NCBI RefSeq assembly: GCF_947507565.1
Contig: NC_089175.1
Coordinates: 6,871,733-6,935,732 of the forward strand
DNA: 64,000 nt
Direction of reading: 5' to 3'
Source: Oscarella lobularis
Taxonomy: Eukaryota > Porifera > Homoscleromorpha > Homosclerophorida > Oscarellidae
Under the pieces are notes generated by a model, which made no database searches, had not been told where the DNA came from, and saw nothing but the letters and a program-made list of their open reading frames with translations. Positions 12,058 to 22,400 of this stretch are shown here, one piece after another. Position numbers and translations under genes: made by a program. Within the stretch, counting starts at the first letter, position 1, and each line of letters opens with the position of its first letter.

Positions 12058-13971
12058 CTAATATCCAGATGGCTTTCCAGAGAGTCTGCCATCGCAGACA
12101 GCAGTAAGTTTGCCACTGATTTGATCTTTGCTTATTGCATGCACAGCAGAACTTTTTGACGGCATGTCAAACTCTTCCATGCTACAGGATGCACTAAGAG
12201 CGTTCTTCTCGTACTGAACTAAATGATTTTTTATGCTTTCGTCAAACTTGTCTTCGTAGTATAGACAGTAAGGTGACAATTGATGGTGAATCCGTGGATT
12301 GTTCACAGCAGCATCAAGAGATTGACCTAAAAGTAGATGCCGACTAATTGCCAACGCAACAGAACTTATTATCCTTGACCCGCCTGCGCCACCAATAACA
12401 AGAATAACTTTGCCTGCATTATCAACAGCAACAAGAGGACTCATTGAAGACATAGGACGTTTGAAAGGTTGAGGAGTGTTTCGATCGTTTTCTGGTAAAC
12501 CAAAACTTACGTCGGATCCGTCGTAGCTAAACGCAGTTATGTCGTTGTTATAAATTATTCCTGTCGACGGCGAAACAATTTTGCTTCCGAATTTTGTGCC
12601 TATCGACGTTGTGAAAGAAACAGCATTTCCACTTTTGTCAATCACGCAGAAATGCGTTGTCCCACCTTCTTTTTCTTTACCACTTCCAGGAAGAGGATAT
12701 TTCGTCCATCCTTCTACTCCTTCACCTTTGTAGTAATTCATTCTGCTGCTCTGCACAGATCGATCTTTGATCATGAATCGAATGTTTCTAGCGTAAGAAG
12801 CACGTGAAAGGCTTTTGACTAGTTCGGGAAAAGCTGCATCTGAGTTGAAACTCGGGTTTGGGTCTCCTAAGACATTTCGTCTGCCAAAAGCAAATTTGAA
12901 AGTTTCAACCAATCTGTGATAAAAGAGAAGTGATTTCGCGTCTGCTGAACTCATGGAGAATTGTTCGAGAACATTTTTAATAAAAACTTGAATAACGGTA
13001 CTTGAAGGCAGTTCAGGTCCATAGAGAGTTCCGTTTTCAAAAGGTATTAATTTGGCATCGGGAGATTCTTCTCTATACGATGTAAAGTCTGATAACTGTA
13101 TAATGCCTTGCTGTTCTTGAACTTCTCGAGCTAGATCTACGTTCTCGTAAAAAATTGAAAGAGCTGCGTTAGGAGACTGTGCCATATTTTTTAGCGTTTG
13201 AGCTAGTTCAGGCCGCTTTAAAGTCTGGCCTTTTTTGATCAATTTTCCATTTGGTTTCACAATAGCACAAAGTGAGGAAAACATTGGGTCATCTAAATAC
13301 TTAAATAAACCATCTTCCGGATCACCTTCATTCAACTCTTCAACCGCATCTTCTAAATCAGCACTTACTTTAAAACCATTTTCAGCCAGGTCAATTGAAG
13401 GCTGCAGCAAATCAGCCCAGCCGACTTGTCCCGATTTATGATCGTTCCACAATTTGTAAAGGCCGCGTAGTTCTCCAGGAGTAGCAACAAGCAACCCTGA
13501 ATTGTTTTGGTTTGTGTCTTTCTTTAGCATTATGTCTTTATCGGTTATGTGTTTGGGAGCAGTGGTGCGAAAGTCAACCGAATAAATCGCGTGTATCGGA
13601 GACAAAATATTTAGGTCATTCGCTTTGTAATAAAGAGCAAATCCCCCACCACCGAGTCCGGAAGACTGAAACTCGACCACCCCAAGACAAATGGCTACGG
13701 CCACAGCTGCATCTACTGCATTTCCGTTTTTATCCTTCATTATATCTTTTCCTATGTCAGAACAGGTTTCAGAAGCAGAAGCAACGGCCGCATGGTCATA
13801 TTTTTCGGTCTGGCTTTTTGACCAAATAACTCCTGTCTGCCAGAGTACAAAGACAACTGTTGCCGCAATTAGAACAGCAACTCCAAAAGCAACTCCAACA
13901 ACAATTGCACATATTTTTAGATAATATCTACAACCTTTTTCTGAACCTTCTTCTTGTGAATCATTCGGCAT
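12058..13971 (-). CDS. gamma-glutamyltransferase (glutathione hydrolase), type II membrane protein
   Basis: Single open frame of 637 codons, the length usual for animal GGT. A short cytoplasmic N-terminus is followed by a signal-anchor helix (about residues 18-45, rich in Val/Ala/Ile). The ectodomain carries family landmarks: NAVDAAVA and SGLGGGGFALYY in the N-terminal half, the autoprocessing site GGTTHFCVID with the catalytic Thr at about residue 438, and GGAGGSRIIS in the small subunit. GGT cleaves the gamma-glutamyl bond of extracellular glutathione and transfers or hydrolyses it, feeding cysteine recovery. Processing into large and small subunits at Thr438 is expected from the family. 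The gene is intronless here, unlike its neighbours, which could mean an origin by retroposition. It stands alone between repeat-rich flanks. Confidence 0.93.
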   Translation of the reverse strand: MPNDSQEEGSEKGCRYYLKICAIVVGVAFGVAVLIAATVVFVLWQTGVIWSKSQTEKYDHAAVASASETCSDIGKDIMKDKNGNAVDAAVAVAICLGVVEFQSSGLGGGGFALYYKANDLNILSPIHAIYSVDFRTTAPKHITDKDIMLKKDTNQNNSGLLVATPGELRGLYKLWNDHKSGQVGWADLLQPSIDLAENGFKVSADLEDAVEELNEGDPEDGLFKYLDDPMFSSLCAIVKPNGKLIKKGQTLKRPELAQTLKNMAQSPNAALSIFYENVDLAREVQEQQGIIQLSDFTSYREESPDAKLIPFENGTLYGPELPSSTVIQVFIKNVLEQFSMSSADAKSLLFYHRLVETFKFAFGRRNVLGDPNPSFNSDAAFPELVKSLSRASYARNIRFMIKDRSVQSSRMNYYKGEGVEGWTKYPLPGSGKEKEGGTTHFCVIDKSGNAVSFTTSIGTKFGSKIVSPSTGIIYNNDITAFSYDGSDVSFGLPENDRNTPQPFKRPMSSMSPLVAVDNAGKVILVIGGAGGSRIISSVALAISRHLLLGQSLDAAVNNPRIHHQLSPYCLYYEDKFDESIKNHLVQYEKNALSASCSMEEFDMPSKSSAVHAISKDQISGKLTAVCDGRLSGKPSGY

Positions 13972-15600
13972 ATCTTTTTGTTTGCTACCACTTTCTAAAA
14001 AAGCAAGATAGTCAGCTATAGCGTCATATGGACTTTACGTCGTCATTGCGAATCAGGAGAGCAATTAAGTTTGACTACATAAACGTTTGGTACTTAACGC
14101 TATAGAAAGCTATTACCGGTTGCTACATATACAGTAAGTGCAGATCAAAGAGGAAATGTTTTTAGCCTTTCTCTAATGTCATCTGGTTTTATGCGCGTTT
14201 GCGTCTTTGTTCGTTCTCTAAGTGCATGGCTCCGCATGCAGTTGCAGATCTAGAAATGGATAAAGAATGCAACGTTGCGCGGCACGTTAAATTTTGCCAC
14301 GCCTACACAAAATGTTTGCTAATCCTTTTCTCCGTGTCTGCAAACTGAATGAAGCCTTAGTAAGGCCAAAGCACAGTTTCTTTACGGGAAGTTCTTGAAA
14401 TGTAAACGTATATTTTGACAACAAAATAGGGCAAGAGAAAGCATAAAAACAATGTATATGTCTAGGCGGAAAGGGTGGAAGGAGATAAGAGCAACCGCTC
14501 CCTTTGCTTCGTACTCGACACTGCTTCGCGTACCCAAAGTTGGACTATTGCAGTCGCTACTGAAATCAGATCGGAAAATAATGCACATAAAGAAATAGGG
14601 ATTTGTTTAGTTCGTGTCTCTTGCGCGCGTGGTGCCAAAGCACCTTGGCTTTAACGGAAGGAATGTGCATGGGTATTCGGCCATACCGTTTCCTAGTTTC
14701 TGCCACGTCTAAAAGAGATCTTTGCGCTCTTCAACTCTTCTGTAAACAAACGGCTGCTCACGTGAATACTATACGGGAAAATTATGGCAGCTTGCCAAGA
14801 AAGCCTAACACGCTCAATGGCAACGTCAAACTGCTGCGTTATATCTTTTTCAATTCAGCGTATTGTTGTGAGATCTATTCGAGTTTTTTTCGAGGTTTAT
14901 AGAGCTATTAAAATCTCTTTGGTCAACTAGAAGTGATTAAGGTAAAAGGGGTTGGGGTTCGTTGCACCAGGGGCTCAGTACGCTTGTCCGATATTCAGGC
15001 TGTCCGAAAACACCTGAATGACTCTACTTGAGAAGGTTTTCGGTGATTCTACTTCCACTGACTATGGGAAGAGAACATAGGTTCTAATATCCGCCTACTA
15101 AGGAGGCAACTTCGGTTTTAATATCAGTCTTCGGAGTCAAATTAAACCCTCAAAGAAAAAATATTCACAATTTCTAATCACCGTGACTGAAGGATTTTCA
15201 GACGGCGGAGCTCTGTTGATGAGCTCGTGCAGCGTCCGATGCAACAGCTGAGAGACCCGTTCGTATTTCTGTCGCTCTTCAACGTTGTCAATGCACTGCA
15301 TCAAACCGAGGACCGTTTCTGCACTCGAGAGAGTTTCGTCGAGAGCTGTCGCTTCTTCCTTTCCATCCGTTTCGCGCGTGGATGCCTTACAGTCCTATCA
15401 GCAACTAGGTACGATATCGAAAATCTTCATCGGAAGTGAAGAAGCGACGTCGTACAGCGAAAATGAACGAAGAAAATCTCCACAGTCGCGTGCGCTGTTG
15501 TGCAAACGCCCGTATCGCCTTTGTGTGAAGTCGCCTTAGAACGCGCACTTTCGAGTGTCCTTCGCAGTCTCGCGCAAGGAAAGAGGATGTCGCGTTCGCG
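13972..15600. other. intergenic region
   Basis: 5' flank of the minus-strand transpeptidase, then plus-strand sequence leading to the duplicated block at 15.6 kb. Only short open frames without family features; no RNA gene recognised. Confidence 0.35.
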
Positions 15601-15604
15601 TACT

Positions 15605-17760
15605 GAGTGGGTAGCATCTCGCAAGAGGAGCCCACGCACTCTCTTGCACGCACGCGCGCATCTTGTGCGACTGCTCGCATCTTGCATCGAGCCAGCGCAT
15701 CTCTGAAAGCCGTTTGGTAAGTGTACGCACCGAGAGAGCATAGATAGAACTTCGACTTCCCTTTGCATGCACTTTGTAGAGTCGTTCGCCTTCAGGTGCA
15801 GCTTTTCGTAATCCAATGTTTTTCCAGAGCTTCATTCGAGAGGAGCTTTCTTCAGGGATCCATGGCTTTGACATGGCTCCTCGTGGTAGCAGTGACCATC
15901 TTTCCTTCTCAAATCTGTAAGTTTCCGCGCTGTTTTTGACTCCAATTTTACGTTTCTCTCCAAGGGACTTATGAAACGGAAATCGGGGGTGTGTACTCAT
16001 CAGATACACTGTTGACGTTAGCCAAGAGCCCCTACGCAGTCACCAGCGACCTGACTGTGTCGAAAGGAACGACGCTCACCATAGAGCCCGGCGTGGATTT
16101 GAATTTTCAGGCTCGAGTTAGTCTCGTCGTGAATGGAACCCTCAAAGCCGTCGCGAGTTCACGTGATCGTATAATCATCATGCGTCACAACGCGACTGTG
16201 GGAGTCGATTCGGCGGTTTTTGCGTTTTGTGGGCGGTGCAACTCCTCGCGAAGGCAGAGTTGAATTGTACGATGCGTCGAGCATGAAGTGGGGAACGGTG
16301 TGCGACGATTTTTGGAACCGAAACAACGCTAAAGTCGTCTGCCGTCATCTTGGGTTCAATGATCCAATAGGGTCTGACTATAGCACGAAGCGATTTGGAG
16401 CTGGAACGGGGGACATTGGGCTTACGAACGTCGACTGTGACGGCGTCGAGAATTCTCTTTTGGATTGCCGCGCTCAGAAGTGGAACAATAACAAGTGTAA
16501 GCACACAGAGGACATTGGTGTTGTCTGCGGTGAAGGAAGCGTGGGATTTTGGGGCGGAATCGCGTTTGAAAGTGAAGGTGCCAAAGTGACAACTTCGTCA
16601 TATGGAGTGATGGACTACTCGACATCGAGTGTGATGCAGAATGTTCAGATTTTGAATGCAGGCATTGTGCCTGATACGGTTTGTAGATCAACTCCAGATG
16701 CAAACGTGGCGGCCGTCAGAGCGACGTCAGCTGTGGCCGAAATGACCAACGTCACAATTTTGGACAGTCGATTATCAGGGATTCAGCTCAATAATATCCA
16801 CGCAGACATAAACTTTGAAGCCGTTGCTGTTCTTAACTGCAGTAGCACGGGCTTGACTGGACAGTCTTCTCGCCGTCTGACGTGCTTGCGATGTCACTTT
16901 GAGAACTGTACTCAAGGCGGTATTAATGTTACCAGAATTCCTTTTCCTATTGGTCGACCCACTGTTAGCGTTCCCTCGCATGATTTTAGTTATTTGGGAA
17001 GTATAAAAGGTGACAAAAAGTCATATTTTGTTGATGACAAGGGTGTTTACTTTACCTTTGGAACAGCAAACGGATTTTCTCGCTACTATTACCGCATTTT
17101 GGAGAGTTCACCGGGCTACGGGTTGTCGGTTTCCTTTGATCGCTTTCTGATCAGCGGTCAAGGGTGTCTTCGAATGATAAATGGAGATACAGGATATATA
17201 CATTTAACTCGTTGTGCTACGTCGTCAAACACAGATGACGTAACAGCTGACTATCATCAATTGGTGATGTATTTTGAGCCTTATTATTCTTCTTATTTGA
17301 CTGGCAACATCAAAGCGTACGTTTCTCGTTATCGATTAGACTCAAGACAAGTGAACCTTTTGGATTGCTCGACAATTCGTTCTGTTTCAAGTTACGGGCT
17401 TCGTCTTCAAGGGCCTCTGGGGTCTCTTCAAGTTGCCGGACATAAAGCAATTGACAACGGACAAGGTGGCATGCAGATCTCAGGAAATGGTTATTCCGTT
17501 CAGATAGACACCTCTGTAGTTCAGTATGGCGTACGTGATTACAATTACAACTACGGAATTAACTTGAATGGCTCATTTTCATTGATGACGCTCTCTAAAT
17601 CGCGCATAAGTGACTATCGCTATAGTGTCTACTGGTACAGCAGCGGAGCTGGTAATGTGACCATGTTGAATAACGTCTTCAACGGATCACGCACTGATTC
17701 TAAAATCTACCTACACACTTCTGAAGCGTACACATACAACTGGACTTTCTGTGCGAAGAT
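15605..17760 (+). pseudogene. truncated duplicate of the Bark-like gene 5' end
   Basis: Matches 45130-47380 along its length: upstream region (ACGCACGC repeats, GAGCCCACGCA), signal-peptide exon (ATG at 15862, [18 protein letters not shown]), the phase-1 intron, the beta-helix entry motif TLTIEPGV, one SRCR domain ([30 protein letters not shown]) and part of the first beta-helix. A T-run with extra T near 16216-16220 shifts the frame just before the SRCR. The match stops near 17745, where a dispersed repeat begins, so lectin, EGF, vWD and cadherin parts are absent. The SRCR/beta-helix frame downstream of the shift stays open to 17917, so decay is recent or the shift is a sequencing error. As it stands it cannot make the membrane protein. 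Confidence 0.85.
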
Positions 17761-17771
17761 AGCATGCTCTT

Positions 17772-17940
17772 TCAGGTTTCAGCTGCGAGTCTTGGAGAGG
17801 GCAAAATCAAAGTCTCGACTTCGACTTTTTTCTTTCAGGGGTTTAGATTATTTGTTCTGCCTCAGAAGTCCCCCACTCTTTACGCTAGCGTACTCAGGCG
17901 AAGTCTCTGATGTCTGACCAGGTCAGATTCAATGTTAGTG
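17772..17940 (+). repeat. dispersed repeat, copy A
   Basis: Begins GGTTTCAGCTGCGAGTCTTGG and ends near GTCTCTGATGTCTGACC. The same sequence with indels is at 33367-33550. Both copies lie upstream of Death-pseudokinase Roco genes, and here it marks the truncation point of the Bark-like duplicate. Likely a mobile-element fragment or a block duplicated with the gene. Confidence 0.7.
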
Positions 17941-18114
17941 TTGTTACAAGGTGTTTGCGTCTACAACCGCCGACGATTATTCTAAATATTCTAAATAATA
18001 TTTAAAAATTAGTGAATTATTTACATTATTTAAAGGAAGTCGCGCTAGCGAGAGTTCCTTCCCGGACAATTCTGACTCGATTAATTCTATGATGATTTTT
18101 AGGACGTTGGTCAT

Positions 18115-18350
18115 ATATTCTAATCACGTGATGATTGACCTTCGTCTCGTCACGTGAGTTGAATCGTCTCTGGGTTGCGAAGGTCGTTGCCGTGAAGAAG
18201 GCGCTTTTCTGTTCCGTTCGAACGTCGCTCTCCTTCTCTTTAGACTGGTGGTGATCTGTTGCAATCGAAGTACTCGATTCCTTTCCTTCGAACCGTTTCT
18301 CCTCTTCGAAACGTTCCGACTCTCCAGCAATGGTATAGATAAAATTTTCA
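18115..18350 (+). promoter_or_regulatory. E-box promoter block of the first Roco gene
   Basis: Contains TCACGTGATGATTGACCTT (18124 on) and a second CACGTG at about 18151, followed by a stretch ending in TTCGAACCGTTTCTCCT. The same order of blocks occurs at 26665-26907 in front of the Kelch-Roco ATG. CACGTG is the core bound by bHLH-zip factors (USF/MITF/TFE class); use here is inference. Confidence 0.5.
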
Positions 18351-18429
18351 CGGATGGGTATGAAAATATTTATTGTAGAATTGCGAAGGACTGTCTCAAA
18401 AAGAACGCGAATTGTTGCATCCGTCTCCC

Positions 18430-19430
18430 CAACGAGTAGAAGACGTAATTGCCGTCGTAACGCCTCAAAGCGTTCTCATCTTCACTCAATGGAAGAGATT
18501 TGCCACTCAAGTCTCATTGGACAAAGGAGCGGAGATCTCCATTCCAAATACGGGATCAATCCTTCGAATTCACCCTCGCACTGCTCTTTCGCCGACTTCA
18601 AAGGCGTCAATGAGCTTGACCCTCTTCACATTCGACGCCAAACAATCGCAGGGTCTCCTTGACGACGAATTCGTGAGCGATCTGATTCAATTGTCTCTTC
18701 CTTCCGGCTTATCCGACGATGACGTACACATTGAAATGTGTCATGAGCACGGTCTCAATCTCGATTCAAGGACGCCCGAAACGAGCGCTTCTAAAGTCGT
18801 CTTCTTCTATCAACCTCACGATGATTTGGCGACGACCCAACACCCAATAACTAAATTAGACCAAAAGATCGTCATTGATAGAGCGGGACAGCAAAAAATC
18901 GCCGCTCTTCTTCAATCGTCTGTCGTCAAAGTCGTCGTCTCTGCGTCCGCTCCGGCCGCCGTCACCGTCCGCCGTCACCGTCACCTCTTCGAATGAGGAT
19001 GTCAGTTGCAGCTTCTTCACTCATTTCTACGGGTTGGGTCAACAGGCATTTTCATTCCATGCTCTCTCCTTCGAAAAAATGAAAACGACGGCCGCATTCA
19101 GCCTCTTCTTTTTGAACGACGCGTCGATAATCTCGTTCTCTCGCCCACCCAATCAAACGTCGTCGAAGCTGACGACATCGAAGGCTGGATCAACAAGAGT
19201 CGTGTCAAAAGAAAATACGTCAACATGCAACAGTTGTTAGCGGCGAGAGATGGTCCCATTGACGCGTGGGTCGACACGTTCCACTTCACTTACAATGGTA
19301 GAGAGCTTCTACAACGACTTCCAACGATGTCAGCTTACGTCACGATCGTTTCCGGCGATCGACGTCAATGTCTTGGCATTCAACGTTCTGCATCTTCCTT
19401 TATCTCTGATCACGTTGAGGTTAGTAATAG
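18430..19430 (+). pseudogene. broken first ZU5/UPA-like module of Roco gene 1
   Basis: Encodes a ZU5-like segment (LDKGAEISIPNTGS, FDAKQSQG, LPSGLSDDDVHIEMCHEHG) nearly identical to the intact modules at 21020-22060 and 28230-29260. After VVKVVVS the frame changes and a TGA closes it at 18994; a second shift near 19100, with loss of about 27 codons relative to the intact copies, returns to the original frame (NVVEADDIEGWIN). No intron of normal size can bridge the first break. Either the gene now starts downstream or its protein is truncated. Confidence 0.7.
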
Positions 19431-22400
19431 GAAATCGCGATTTTATTGTTTAATTTTTGTTTTTAGGGTTCTCTCGATAAGCACGGCCGTTTGAAACCAA
19501 GTCGTGACATGGGTAAGTTCTTTATTTTCATACGTCTTTTCTTGATTTTATTTTTCTGTACGAATTTAGCTCTTAGGTTCAATCCATCTTATCTTGAAAT
19601 GGAAGATCTGACGTTTATCATGCGCTCTAAATGGATAGACGTCGCTCGTGTCATCTTCCCTCCCTTATCCAATTCTGAAGTCGAAAAAGTCAAATTACAT
19701 GATAGAGAAGATCAACCGGGTCGCTTCCTCGAGGCCTGGATTGAAGAACACGGCCTCGACGCAACGCGGGAATCGATCGTCTCCGCCCTCATAAAAGTCG
19801 GCCTCGCTTCCGGTGCTAAAGAAGTCTTTCCTGAACTTTACGAGAAGATGGCTAAGGTACTAATTTTTTGGATCAACAGATAAATTGCAATTTTTCTTAG
19901 GAAGTTGTTTTGGACCGGTTACTTGAAGTTCAACGAAGTGAGCTCGAGTATGACGAAGAAAAGGATTTTCTCGGCGGAGGAGCGTGCGGCGAGGTATTCA
20001 AAGCGACTCTGAAGAAAACCGCGCAACCGGAGAAGGCGGTCGCCGTCAAAGTTTTTACTGATTATTCAAGAAGAAGAAAACATATGTCTGTTTAGTTATA
20101 AACGCTCTTTTTGTTTATAAGCTATTGTTTTTTTTTCAGGGAATACGAGATGTTTAAGAAGGAGAGTGCAGTTCTTCTTCAAATCGATCCTAATCCTTTT
20201 ATTTTGGGTCTGATCGGTCTTTGCGATATTCCAACTTTCTACGCTCTGGTGACAGAGTTTGTGAGCGGTGGAGATTTGTGTTCTTTTCTCCAGTCTGACG
20301 CGTTCAGACCGGAAGTCGAAAAGTGGGAAACGCGAGTCAACTTTTCGGAGCAAATTGCTAGGGGAATGCTACATCTTCACTCTAATCGTCCGCCCGTTAT
20401 TCACAACAACTTGACAGCGCGTAACGTCTTGGTCCAGATAACTCAGTATCACGATGACATCCAGTTTATCTGCAAAGTTAATTATTCCATTTTTACTGGC
20501 CAAATTAATACAGTTGCTTTTAGATTAGCGGTTTTAGTCTTTCAAACATGTCTGGCGTCGAACCGGTTGAGACGGTGCTACAAGAAGGTCTGCATCCGTC
20601 AGGCACCGTCACTCACATCGCCCCGGAGCGATATTCTTATTATCCTTACGGCGAAGGAAACGACGAGGATATTATTATAGATTTGGCAAAAAAATCCGAC
20701 GTTTTTAGCTACGGAGTTGTTCTCTGGGAAATACGTGAAAGGCACTCTCCCTTTCGAGGTCATACTCAGTCTTCAAGACATTTTAATTAATAAGTTGTCT
20801 ATTTCTTTTCTTAGGTAAGACTTCTGACTTGATTCGAAATTTGGTTAAAAGTAGACATAAATTTCCGGAGGGCAAAGCAACGGGTGTGCCGCCGTTCTTT
20901 GACGATCTGATGATGAAGTCTTTGCAATATGATCCGCGGAATCGACCAACTTTCCGCGAAATCGTTGGGGCGCATATGGCTAAAGTGGACGACGACCAGT
21001 TGCTTTCGACTCCCCAAAGAGTGGAAGATGTAATTGCCGTTGTAACGGCTAGAAGCGTTCTCATCTTCACTCGATGGAAGAAATTCTCTGCTCCAGTCTC
21101 TTTGGACAAGGGAGCGGAAATCTCCATTTCCAATACAAGTTCGGCTCTCCGAATTCAGCCCCGCGCGGGCGACACGATTACTCCAACAGCGTCGATGGGC
21201 TTTACCGTCTTTACATTTGACGCCAAACAATCGGAGGGTGTCCGTGATGACGAATTCGTTAGCGATCTCATTCAATTGTCTCTTCCCTCCGGCTTAACCG
21301 ACGATGACGTGCACATTGAAATGTGTCACGAACACGGTCTTCATCTCGATCCAAGGGCGCCTGCGACGAGCGCATCCAAAGTTGTCTTTTTTTATCAACC
21401 TCACAAATCTTTGGCAAAGACGGAGCACCCTCTTGTATTTGACGAGAATACCGTCATTGATAAGACGGGAGAGAGAAAAATCGCCGCTCTTCTTCAAAAG
21501 TCTGTCGTCAAAGTCGTCGTCTTTCCTTCTACTGCGGCCGCCGCCGTTTCGTCGTCCAATTCTGATGTGGCTGTCAGTTTCTTTACTCATTTCTACGGTG
21601 TGTGTCGTCAGGCATTTTTATTCCGCGCTCTCTCTTTTGAAAAAATCAAAAATCCCGAAGCTTGGAAAATTGATCTTTGCATCATCTCAACCCGTCCCGA
21701 ACATCGGGATCGTCTGATCGCTAATCGCAGTGATGGCCTCCGTCGGCCTCTTCTTCTTCTCGATCAGTGCATCAATCTCTCGCCCACCGAAACAAACGTT
21801 GTCGAAGTGGACGAAATTGAAGGCTGGATCAACGAGAGTCTTCGCCAAAAGGTGCTTATCAACATGCAGCAGTTGTTGGCAGCGAGAGATAGTCCCAATG
21901 ACGCTTGGGTGGAAACCTTCTCTTTCGTCTGCAACTATAGAGAGCTTCTGCAACAAGTTCCGACGGTGACCGCTTACGTCACTATTATATCCGGCGATCG
22001 ACGTCATTGCCTTCGCATTGAAGACTCTTCTAGCAATTTTCAAAAAATTTACGACAAAGCTCTACAACGCGGCTTCGTGTCAATCAATCGATCTCGTGTA
22101 ATAGTTGTTGGACAAGATGGAGCTGGTAAGTCGTGCCTCGTCGACTCTCTTCTAAACCGACCGTTTGAGAGAGGGAAAGCAAGCACAGAAGGTGCCGCTG
22201 TCACAATGTCTCACACAGCGGCCAGCGGATGGAAGGCCACCGACAACAAAGAGTACTTGGATCCCCTTATTGCAGAAGGTTGCTATGGTAGTAATCTTCA
22301 GCAGACGGCGTTGACCGCGAGCGCTTCTAAGCCGATTTCTTCTACCGAAGTCAAAAAGCCCCTTTCCCAACTGAAGGATGCTCCTAAAGCCCATCATCGC

